14,135 nt of DNA from an uncultured Burkholderiales bacterium (lineage in GTDB: Bacteria; Pseudomonadota; Gammaproteobacteria; Burkholderiales; Burkholderiaceae_E), in NCBI GenBank assembly GCA_903898725.1, contig CAIUGQ010000537.1:1-14135 (forward strand), read 5' to 3'. The stretch's first letter is position 1; every line of letters begins with the position of its first letter. The notes below the pieces were generated by a model. It had not been told where the DNA came from. It saw nothing but the letters and a program-made list of their open reading frames with translations, and searched no databases. The translations under genes were made by a program, and so were the position numbers. Of this stretch, positions 1-6,125 are shown piece after piece.

Positions 1-2
1 CG

Positions 3-1523
3 AAGAACGGCACGGGCGCGCACGACGAGGCGATCGCGGCGCTGCTCGCGGCCGGGGTCGCCGTGGGCGACTCCTCGAATCTGGTGCTCGACCCCGACCT
101 CGATGCCTTCTACCTGATGCAGACCTCGGTGATCGAAGGCCCGGGCCTGGTGGATGCCCTGGCACGGTCGCGTGACGCGGGTCTCGTCCTCGCCGCGGCG
201 GCCGCCGATGCGAAGGCGGTGCCGGTGCGGGCGCTGGCCGCCGCGGCCAGCGTGGCGCGCGTCGGCGCCGAACGTCAGAAGACCGGCCTGGGCCGGGCGA
301 CCGCGAGCAATGCCGAGCTCGACAAGCCGCTCGGCGCCACGGCGAAGCTGGCCGTCGTCGCGACCGTGCTCGATGGCGTCGATTCGATGGTGACGCAGGG
401 CACCGCGCCGAAGGCCGACGCCTGGTGGACGACCGCGAGCGACGGCCTGCAGGCCTCCTACGCCCTGAACGCCGCGTCGATGACGCTGCTCGACGGGCTG
501 CTGAGCGCGCGCATCGATCGGCTCTCGACGGACCGTCTGGAGAAGCTCGGCTTCACGCTCGCCTGCGTGATCGTGGCCCTCTACCTGCTGATGGCGATGT
601 ACACCGTGCTTCAGGGGGGCCTGCGCACGCTGTCCGATCACATCGTTCGGCTGTCCGCCGGCGACTTCAGCGCGCGCCCGTATCCGTGGGGTCAGGACGA
701 GGTCGCGGCGGCGCTCAACAAGCTGCGCGAATCGCTGCAGTCGATGAGCAGCGCGATGCGCGCGGTCTACGAGCGCGCCGAGCAGGTCTCGACCTCCGCC
801 CAGGAGATCTCGAGCGGCAACTCCGACCTCTCGGCTCGCACCGAGCAGAGCGCGGCGTCGATCGAGGCGGTGGCCAACAACATGGATGCGGTGGCGCGCC
901 AGGTCGGCGACAACGTCGATGCGCTCGGCGAGGCGGACACCGCGATGACCGAGCTGCTGCGCGCGGTCCGCGAGAGCGAAGGCACCGTGGGCGGTCTGGT
1001 CGACCGCATGACCTCGCTGCACGCCCAGAGCCGGCAGATCGTCGAGATCGTCGGCCTGATCGACGGCATCGCGTTCCAGACCAACATCCTGGCGCTGAAC
1101 GCCGCGGTCGAGGCCGCCCGTGCCGGCGAGCAGGGCCGCGGGTTCGCGGTCGTCGCAGCCGAAGTGCGCACCCTCGCGCAGCGCAGCGCCGAGGCGGCGC
1201 GCGAGATCAAGGGCATCGTGACCCGGTCGACCTCCGACATCGAGGCCGGGTCCTCGCTCGCCTCGCAGGCGGGCCAGCGGGTCGCGGGCACCGTCGGCAC
1301 CGCCGGCGCGGTCGCGGACATCATGCACCGCGTGCTCGACGGGTCGCGCGAGCAGCGCACGCGCGTCGGCGAGGTGCACTCGATGCTGACCAAGCTCACC
1401 ACCGACACGCAGAGCAATGCGGCGCTGGTCGAGGAGGTCGCGGCGGCGACCACGTCGCTCGACACCAGCGGTCGCGAGCTGCACGCGCTCGTCGCGCGCT
1501 TCAAGCTCGGCGATCAGCCCTGA
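3..1523 (+). CDS. Methyl-accepting chemotaxis protein (5' end missing)
   Basis: This is a transmembrane chemoreceptor that senses ligands and controls the CheA/CheW kinase complex at the inner membrane. The reading frame is open from base 3 to the TGA at 1521-1523, so the true start lies before the window; an internal GTG at 63 is not a credible start because there is no N-terminal membrane segment. In the visible 506 residues, about 1-180 are the end of the periplasmic ligand-binding region, 182-204 form a hydrophobic membrane segment, about 205-255 look like a HAMP domain, and the rest is the cytoplasmic signalling coiled coil. The highly conserved hairpin tip is at about 349-399, including the core GIAFQTNILALNAAVEAARA. 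The protein ends shortly after the signalling domain and has no NWETF-like CheR-binding pentapeptide. The ligand cannot be told. The family call is certain. Confidence 0.96.
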   Translation, partial: KNGTGAHDEAIAALLAAGVAVGDSSNLVLDPDLDAFYLMQTSVIEGPGLVDALARSRDAGLVLAAAAADAKAVPVRALAAAASVARVGAERQKTGLGRATASNAELDKPLGATAKLAVVATVLDGVDSMVTQGTAPKADAWWTTASDGLQASYALNAASMTLLDGLLSARIDRLSTDRLEKLGFTLACVIVALYLLMAMYTVLQGGLRTLSDHIVRLSAGDFSARPYPWGQDEVAAALNKLRESLQSMSSAMRAVYERAEQVSTSAQEISSGNSDLSARTEQSAASIEAVANNMDAVARQVGDNVDALGEADTAMTELLRAVRESEGTVGGLVDRMTSLHAQSRQIVEIVGLIDGIAFQTNILALNAAVEAARAGEQGRGFAVVAAEVRTLAQRSAEAAREIKGIVTRSTSDIEAGSSLASQAGQRVAGTVGTAGAVADIMHRVLDGSREQRTRVGEVHSMLTKLTTDTQSNAALVEEVAAATTSLDTSGRELHALVARFKLGDQP

Positions 1524-1539
1524 GGTCCTGAGACCCCGA

Positions 1540-1560
1540 GGCCGGGCCGGCGGCCCGGCC
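1540..1560 (+). terminator. GC-rich hairpin after the chemoreceptor gene, possible terminator
   Basis: A perfect 9-bp inverted repeat, GGCCGGGCC / GGCCCGGCC, with a 3-nt loop begins 16 nt after the stop codon. No T-run follows, so intrinsic termination is plausible but not assured. The position between two independent genes supports the reading. Confidence 0.45.
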
Positions 1561-1614
1561 GCCCGGCGTTCCGAGGCCGGCACGCCGCCGACCGGGGCGG
1601 CACCGGTGCGCTGG

Positions 1615-1620
1615 TAACAT
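1615..1620 (+). promoter_or_regulatory. Candidate -10 element of the Nudix gene (leaderless-type spacing)
   Basis: TAACAT lies 7 nt before the ATG at 1628 in an otherwise GC-only region. A start of transcription 7-8 nt after it would fall at or next to the start codon. No Shine-Dalgarno sequence precedes the ATG, which fits a leaderless message. No convincing -35 box is visible. Confidence 0.35.
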
Positions 1621-1627
1621 CGGCCGC

Positions 1628-2512
1628 ATGACCGAAGATCCCCGCACGACGGGCACCGGAGACGCCGCCCCGCCCCGCCCCGCGGCCAGCCTCGTGCTGC
1701 TGCGCGACGCCGGCGGCATCGAGGTCCTGCTGCTCGAGCGCTCCGTGGACGACACGATCCTGGCCGGAGCGCACGTCTTCCCCGGCGGCAAGCTCGACCG
1801 CGAGGACGCCGACGACGAGGTGCTCGCCCGCCTCGATGCCGACCCGGCGGCGCTCCATGCCCAGCTCGGCGAACCCGAGCTCGATGCGCGCGAGGCCGCC
1901 GCGCTCCACGTCGCAGCGCTGCGCGAGGCCTTCGAGGAGACCGGCGTCCTGATGGCCTGCGGCGTCGATGCGGCGATGGTCGAGCGTGCGCGGGCGCTGC
2001 ACCGCGAGGGCTACGGCTGGGGCGAGCTGATGGATGCGCTCGACCTGCGGCTCGACGTCGCGCTGATGCGTCCGTGGTCGCGCTGGGTCACGCCCAAGGT
2101 GCCGACGATGATGCGCAAGCGCTTCGACACCCGGTTCTTCATCGCACGCCTGCCCGAGGGCCAGGTGCCCGAGCCCGACCCGCGCGAGGCCGTGGCCGCG
2201 CGCTGGATGGGGCCGCGCGACGCGCTCCAGCGCTACTGGTCCGGCGAGATCGACATGGCCGCACCGCAGATCATGACGCTGGCCCACCTCGCTCGATTCG
2301 CCGACGTCGATGCGGCGATGCGCGATGCGGCGACGCGGCGTCCGCCGGTCATCCGCCCCGAGCCGATCGAGACACCGACCGGCCGCATCATCTGCTATCC
2401 GGGCGACCCCTCGCATCCGGTGCCCGAGCGGGCCATGCCCGGGCCGACACGGCTGCTCTTCGAGAAGAACCGCTTCCGCCCCGAGACCGGCTTCGAGGCC
2501 TGGTTCGACTGA
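1628..2512 (+). CDS. Nudix hydrolase, NUDT19-like
   Basis: Predicted soluble Nudix-fold diphosphatase of 294 residues. The Nudix motif is split: the N-terminal half is FPGGKLD at 51-57, and the catalytic half REAFEETGV is at 99-107, with the metal-binding glutamates at 103 and 104. The canonical motif has 14 residues from its first glycine to the arginine; here there are 46, so about 32 residues are inserted. An inserted Nudix box is known for the NUDT19 (RP2p) family, where mammalian members hydrolyse CoA and acyl-CoA, so a CoA-type substrate is a reasonable guess but unproven. A second conserved block, WSRWVTP with the RFDTRFFIA region, lies at 150-174. The ATG at 1628 is chosen because the protein fits the family from there. 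No ribosome-binding site is seen. It is followed after 49 nt by the dehydrogenase gene on the same strand; no functional link is evident. Confidence 0.9.
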   Translation: MTEDPRTTGTGDAAPPRPAASLVLLRDAGGIEVLLLERSVDDTILAGAHVFPGGKLDREDADDEVLARLDADPAALHAQLGEPELDAREAAALHVAALREAFEETGVLMACGVDAAMVERARALHREGYGWGELMDALDLRLDVALMRPWSRWVTPKVPTMMRKRFDTRFFIARLPEGQVPEPDPREAVAARWMGPRDALQRYWSGEIDMAAPQIMTLAHLARFADVDAAMRDAATRRPPVIRPEPIETPTGRIICYPGDPSHPVPERAMPGPTRLLFEKNRFRPETGFEAWFD

Positions 2513-2516
2513 TCCG

Positions 2517-2535
2517 ACGGCGCTGCGCGCGCCGT
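2517..2535 (+). terminator. Hairpin after the Nudix gene, weak terminator candidate
   Basis: ACGGCGC and GCGCCGT form a perfect 7-bp stem with a 5-nt loop, followed by TTCCTCCC. The stem starts 5 nt after the Nudix stop codon. It could end the Nudix transcript or lie in the leader of the next gene; the T-tract is poor. Confidence 0.35.
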
Positions 2536-2561
2536 TCCTCCCGACCCGACAGGATCCCCCC

Positions 2562-3629
2562 ATGACCACCCCCCATCGGATCGCCGTCATCCCCGGCGAC
2601 GGCATCGGCAAGGAAGTGATGCCCGAAGGCCTGCGCGTGCTCGATGCGGCCGCCCGCAAGTTCGGCATCCCGCTGCAGCTCGACCACTTCGACTTCGCCA
2701 GCTGCGACTACTACGCCCGGCACGGCAAGATGATGCCGGACGACTGGAAGGACCGGATCGGCGGGCACGACGCCATCTTCTACGGCGCGGTCGGCTGGCC
2801 CGACACGGTGCCCGACCACATCTCGCTGTGGGGGTCGCTGCTGCTGTTTCGCCGCGAGTTCGACCAGTACGTGAACCTGCGCCCGGTGCGTCTGATGCCG
2901 GGCATCCCGTGCCCGCTCGCGAACCGCAAGCCGGGCGACATCGACTTCTACGTGGTCCGCGAGAACACCGAGGGCGAGTACAGCTCGCTCGGCGGCCGGG
3001 CGTTCCCGGGCACCGACCGCGAGGTGGTGATCCAGGAGTCGATCTTCACCCGGCACGGCACCGACCGCATCATCAAGTACGCGTTCGAGCTCGCCCGCAA
3101 GCGCAAGAAGCAGCTGACCTCGGCGACCAAGTCGAACGGCATCTTCATCTCGATGCCCTACTGGGACGAGCGGGTCGAGGCGGTGTCGAAGTCGTACGCG
3201 GACGTCGCCGTGAAAAAATTTCATATCGACATCCTGACCGCGCACTTCGTGCGCAACCCGCACTGGTTCGACGTGGTGGTCGCGAGCAACCTGTTCGGCG
3301 ACATCCTGTCCGACCTCGGCCCGGCGTGCACCGGCACGATCGCGATCGCGCCGAGCGCCAACATCAACCCCGAGCGCACCTTCCCGTCGCTGTTCGAGCC
3401 GGTGCACGGCTCGGCGCCGGACATCTACGGCAAAGGCATCGCCAACCCGATCGGCCAGATCTGGTCGGGCGCGATGATGCTCGACCACCTCGGCCATCCG
3501 CAGGCGCACGACGCGATCGTGCGTGCCATCGAGACCGTGACCGCCAACGGGCCGCGCACGCCCGACATGGGCGGCACCGCGACGACCACCGACATCGGCC
3601 GGGCGATCGCCGACGCCCTCGCCGGTTGA
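2562..3629 (+). CDS. dmlA: Tartrate dehydrogenase / D-malate dehydrogenase (decarboxylating)
   Basis: NAD-dependent beta-decarboxylating dehydrogenase of the isocitrate/isopropylmalate family, 355 residues, cytoplasmic. It closely follows the E. coli DmlA/TtuC pattern: IPGDGIGKEV at 10-19, HGKMMPDDW at 54-62, the long signature GAVGWPDTVPDHISLWGS at 75-92, substrate-binding arginines in FRREFDQYVNLRPV at 96-109, ENTEGEYSSLGGR at 134-146, the metal-binding aspartates in SNLFGDILSDLGP at 242-254, and the NAD-site segment EPVHGSAPDIYG at 279-290. Known reactions of this family are D-malate to pyruvate and CO2, L-tartrate to oxaloglycolate, and meso-tartrate to D-glycerate and CO2; which one dominates here cannot be read from sequence. 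The start at 2562 is preceded by AGGA at 2551-2554. A solute-binding protein and a glycerate 2-kinase follow on the same strand, which favours a tartrate role. An AT-rich codon patch at 3210-3227 is unlike the rest of the gene. Confidence 0.95.
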   Translation: MTTPHRIAVIPGDGIGKEVMPEGLRVLDAAARKFGIPLQLDHFDFASCDYYARHGKMMPDDWKDRIGGHDAIFYGAVGWPDTVPDHISLWGSLLLFRREFDQYVNLRPVRLMPGIPCPLANRKPGDIDFYVVRENTEGEYSSLGGRAFPGTDREVVIQESIFTRHGTDRIIKYAFELARKRKKQLTSATKSNGIFISMPYWDERVEAVSKSYADVAVKKFHIDILTAHFVRNPHWFDVVVASNLFGDILSDLGPACTGTIAIAPSANINPERTFPSLFEPVHGSAPDIYGKGIANPIGQIWSGAMMLDHLGHPQAHDAIVRAIETVTANGPRTPDMGGTATTTDIGRAIADALAG

Positions 3630-3656
3630 GCCTGGGCGCGCGACCGCCTGTCTGGG

Positions 3657-3677
3657 GTGTGGGCAGCATCCCCACAC
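3657..3677 (+). terminator. Hairpin after dmlA, probable terminator
   Basis: GTGTGGG at 3657-3663 and CCCACAC at 3671-3677 form a perfect 7-bp stem with a 7-nt loop, 27 nt after the dmlA stop. The sequence after it is GGGGCTCACTTTCT, so the pyrimidine tract is displaced. It suggests that dmlA and the following binding-protein gene may be separate transcripts. Confidence 0.4.
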
Positions 3678-3717
3678 GGGGCTCACTTTCTGTCAACCTT
3701 CGCAGGCCGGTTTGCGA

Positions 3718-3723
3718 TACAGT
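3718..3723 (+). promoter_or_regulatory. Candidate -10 element upstream of the Bug-family gene
   Basis: TACAGT lies in the most AT-containing stretch of the 167-nt gap between dmlA and the binding-protein gene, about 73 nt before the ATG at 3797. A TGTCAA sequence at 3691-3696 is the nearest -35-like element, but the 21-nt spacing is poor. This is a suggestion only. Confidence 0.25.
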
Positions 3724-3796
3724 CGCGGCCGCTTCCAAACACCCATCCGTCGACCGGACCCCACCCCGGCACCGGATCACAAGGGGACACAGACCC

Positions 3797-4768
3797 ATGC
3801 AACCGTCCAAACTCATCGGCGGCATCGCGATCGCCCTGTTCGCGACCGCGGCCGCAGCCCAGCAGTACCCCACCAAGCCGGTCACCATCGTCGTGCCGTT
3901 CGCGGCCGGCGGCCCGACCGACACCGTCGCCCGCTCCGTGGGCCAGGCGATGGAGAAGACGCTCGGCACCAACGTGATCGTCGAGAACAAGCCGGGTGCC
4001 GGCGGCACGATCGGCGTGGCCGATGTCGCCCGCGCGCCGGCCGACGGCTACCGCATCCTGATCCACCACATCGGCATGGCGACGGCGCCGGCGCTGTACC
4101 GCAAGCTGCCGTTCGATCCGCTCAAGGACCTCGACTACGTCGGCCTGATCAACGACGTGCCGATGACGCTGCTGGTGCGCACCACGCTGCCGGTCAACAA
4201 CGCCAAGGAGCTGACCGCCTACGTCAAGCAGAACAAGGACAAGACGACGCTGGCCAACGCCGGCATCGGCGCGGCCTCGCACCTGTGCGGTCTGCTGTTC
4301 CAGCAGGCGATCGAGACCGACCTGACGACGGTGCCGTACAAGGGCACGGCGCCGGCGATCACCGACCTGATCGGCGGCCAGGTCGACATCCTGTGCGACC
4401 AGACGACGAACACGACCGAGCAGATCAAGGCGGGCAAGGTCAAGGCGCTCGTGCTGACCGCGCCCAAGCGCCTCGAGTCGCTCAAGGACCTGCCGACGGC
4501 GGCCGAGGCCGGCCTGCCGGGCTTCGAGCTGTCGATCTGGCACGGCATGTACGCGCCGAAGAACACGCCCAAGCCGGTGCTCGACAAGCTGGTCGCGGCG
4601 CTGCAGGTCGCGCTGAAGGATCCGGCGCTGAACAAGCGCTTCGCCGACCTCGGCGCGACGACGGTCACCGCCGACCGCCAGACGCCCGAGGGGCTCGGCA
4701 AGCACCTGAAGGCCGAGATCGACAAGTGGGCGCCGATCATCAAGAAGGCCGGGGTGTACGCGGACTGA
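3797..4768 (+). CDS. Bug family (TctC-like) periplasmic solute-binding protein
   Basis: Periplasmic substrate-binding component of the tripartite tricarboxylate transporter type, 323 residues, the usual family length. Residues 1-21 are a Sec signal peptide with a hydrophobic core and an alanine run, with cleavage likely before QQYP. The mature protein begins with the family hallmark YPTKPVTIVVPFAAGGPTD at about 24-42, where the glycine-rich loop contacts the ligand carboxylate, followed by VIVENKPGAGGTIG and APADGY. AAGGPTDTVAR and the later VPYKGTAPAI segment are typical. A ribosome-binding site, AAGGGGA at 3781-3787, precedes the ATG. No TctA or TctB membrane partner is present in the window, so it is an orphan, as is common in Burkholderiales. 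Its place between tartrate dehydrogenase and glycerate kinase makes tartrate, malate or glycerate plausible ligands; this is inference from context. Confidence 0.95.
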   Translation: MQPSKLIGGIAIALFATAAAAQQYPTKPVTIVVPFAAGGPTDTVARSVGQAMEKTLGTNVIVENKPGAGGTIGVADVARAPADGYRILIHHIGMATAPALYRKLPFDPLKDLDYVGLINDVPMTLLVRTTLPVNNAKELTAYVKQNKDKTTLANAGIGAASHLCGLLFQQAIETDLTTVPYKGTAPAITDLIGGQVDILCDQTTNTTEQIKAGKVKALVLTAPKRLESLKDLPTAAEAGLPGFELSIWHGMYAPKNTPKPVLDKLVAALQVALKDPALNKRFADLGATTVTADRQTPEGLGKHLKAEIDKWAPIIKKAGVYAD

Positions 4769-4786
4769 CCGCGCCCCGTGCATGAC

Positions 4787-4815
4787 CGACGCGGCCGCCG
4801 AGTGCGGCCGCGTCG
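4787..4815 (+). terminator. Strong hairpin terminator after the Bug-family gene
   Basis: CGACGCGGCCGC and GCGGCCGCGTCG form a perfect 12-bp stem around a 5-nt loop (CGAGT), starting 18 nt after the stop codon, followed by CATTCT. It is the best intrinsic-terminator candidate in the window, despite a short T-tract, and separates the binding protein from the kinase transcript. Confidence 0.65.
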
Positions 4816-4825
4816 CATTCTGGGC

Positions 4826-4831
4826 TAGAGT
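4826..4831 (+). promoter_or_regulatory. Candidate -10 element of the glycerate kinase gene
   Basis: TAGAGT lies 8 nt before the ATG at 4840 and only 10 nt after the terminator hairpin. The predicted transcription start is at or within a base or two of the ATG, and no Shine-Dalgarno sequence is present, so a leaderless or nearly leaderless message is suggested. A -35 element would fall inside the hairpin and none is recognisable. Confidence 0.35.
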
Positions 4832-4839
4832 CCGCGCTC

Positions 4840-6114
4840 ATGGACCCCAGACGCCTGCTCGTCGAGAGCTTCGAGGCCGCCGTCGCGGCGGCCGATCCCC
4901 TTCGAATCGTCGCGGCGCACCTGCCGGCGCCTCCGGTGCGGGGCCGCACGCTGGTCGTGGGTGCCGGCAAGGCGGCCGCGTCGATGGCGCGCGCGGTCGA
5001 GCTGGCCTGGCCGGCGGGCGCACCGCTCGAAGGGCTGGTCGTGACCCGCTACGCGCACGGTCTGCCGACCGACCGGCTGCGTGTCGTCGAGGCCGGCCAC
5101 CCGGTGCCCGACGAGGCCGGCGAAGGCGCGGCCGCCGAGATCCTCGCGCGCGCAGCAGCCCTCGGCCCGGACGACCTGCTGCTCGCGCTGGTGTCGGGCG
5201 GTGGCTCGAGCCTGCTGTCGCTGCCGGTCGAGGGCGTGCCGATGGCCGACCTGAAGGCGGTGACGCGGGCACTGCTCGCCTCGGGTGCGCCGATCCAGGA
5301 GATGAACGTCGTGCGAAAGCACCTCTCGCGGATCCAGGGCGGGCGGCTGGCGCAGGCCACGCGTGCCCGCGTGCAGGCGCTGCTGGTGTCGGACGTGGCC
5401 GGCGACGACGTGTCGGCGATCGCCTCGGGCCCGTGCGCGCCCGATCCGAGCACGCATGCCGATGCGATCGAGGTGCTCGCCCGCTGGGGCGTGACGCCGC
5501 CGGCCAGCGTCGCCGCCCACCTCGGGCGCGGCGCGCGCGGCGAGATCGGCGACACGCCCAAGCCCGGCGACCCGCTGTTCGAGCGCGTGGACAACCGCAT
5601 CATCGCCACCGCGCACGGCAGCCTCGAGGCCGGTGCCCGCGTGTTCGAGCGGGCAGGCGTGCGGGCCGTGATCCTCGGCGACACGGTGACCGGCGAGGCC
5701 CGCGACGTCGCGCAGGTGATGGCCGCGCTGGTCCGCGAGATCCGCGGCTACGGCGGGCCCTTCGCGCCGCCGGTCGCGCTGGTCTCCGGCGGCGAGTGCA
5801 CGGTGACGCTGCGAGGCACGGGGCGCGGCGGACGCTGTTCGGAGTTCCTGCTCGCGCTGCACAAGGAGCTCGGCGACCTGTCGGGCGTGACGGCGATCGC
5901 CGCCGACACCGACGGCATCGACGGGGTCGAGTCGAATGCCGGTGCACTGCTGCTCGGCGACAGCGGCGCGCGCGCAGCGGCGCTCGGACTCGATGCACGG
6001 CGCAGCCTCGACGACAACGACGGCTGGGGGTTCTTCTCGCGGCTCGGCGACCTCGTCGTGACCGGCCCGACCCGCACCAACGTCAACGACTACCGCGCGA
6101 TCCTGGTCGCCTGA
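4840..6114 (+). CDS. gckA: Glycerate 2-kinase, MOFRL family (GckA/TtuD type)
   Basis: Cytoplasmic kinase of 424 residues that converts D-glycerate to 2-phosphoglycerate with ATP. Older annotation calls this family hydroxypyruvate reductase (TtuD). The N-terminal DUF4147 domain has VGAGKA at 40-45, the glycine-rich VSGGGSSLL at 118-126, a conserved lysine in the KHLSRIQGGRL block at 160-170, and SDVAGDD at 184-190. The C-terminal MOFRL domain has SGGEC at 316-320, GRGGRCSEF at 328-336, ADTDGIDG at 355-362, and the terminal TGPTRTNVNDYR at 408-419. The position usually occupied by Asn in the GRGGRN motif is Cys here. The ATG at 4840 has no ribosome-binding site but fits the family N-terminus. 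In Agrobacterium vitis the ttuC and ttuD genes belong to tartrate use, and the same two functions occur here with one gene between them. D-glycerate from meso-tartrate decarboxylation would be its substrate. Confidence 0.94.
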   Translation: MDPRRLLVESFEAAVAAADPLRIVAAHLPAPPVRGRTLVVGAGKAAASMARAVELAWPAGAPLEGLVVTRYAHGLPTDRLRVVEAGHPVPDEAGEGAAAEILARAAALGPDDLLLALVSGGGSSLLSLPVEGVPMADLKAVTRALLASGAPIQEMNVVRKHLSRIQGGRLAQATRARVQALLVSDVAGDDVSAIASGPCAPDPSTHADAIEVLARWGVTPPASVAAHLGRGARGEIGDTPKPGDPLFERVDNRIIATAHGSLEAGARVFERAGVRAVILGDTVTGEARDVAQVMAALVREIRGYGGPFAPPVALVSGGECTVTLRGTGRGGRCSEFLLALHKELGDLSGVTAIAADTDGIDGVESNAGALLLGDSGARAAALGLDARRSLDDNDGWGFFSRLGDLVVTGPTRTNVNDYRAILVA

Positions 6115-6125
6115 GCGGTCGCGCG

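Noticed and set aside
63..65. GTG as the start of the chemoreceptor gene
   Set aside because: The frame is open to the window edge and the expected N-terminal membrane helix is missing, so the gene begins before the window.
2310..2561. Upstream extension of the dmlA frame into the Nudix gene
   Set aside because: It would overlap the Nudix coding sequence; the ATG at 2562 has a ribosome-binding site and gives the family N-terminus.
3657..3680. T-arm-like hairpin (5-bp stem, 7-nt loop) that could be a tRNA 3' remnant or attachment site
   Set aside because: The loop CAGCATC lacks the TTC and purine pattern of a T-loop, and no matching acceptor, anticodon or D arm is present upstream. A terminator hairpin explains it better.
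2388..3686. Long open frame on the minus strand opposite dmlA
   Set aside because: It is an antisense shadow of a well-conserved gene; composition is low-complexity and no motif is present.
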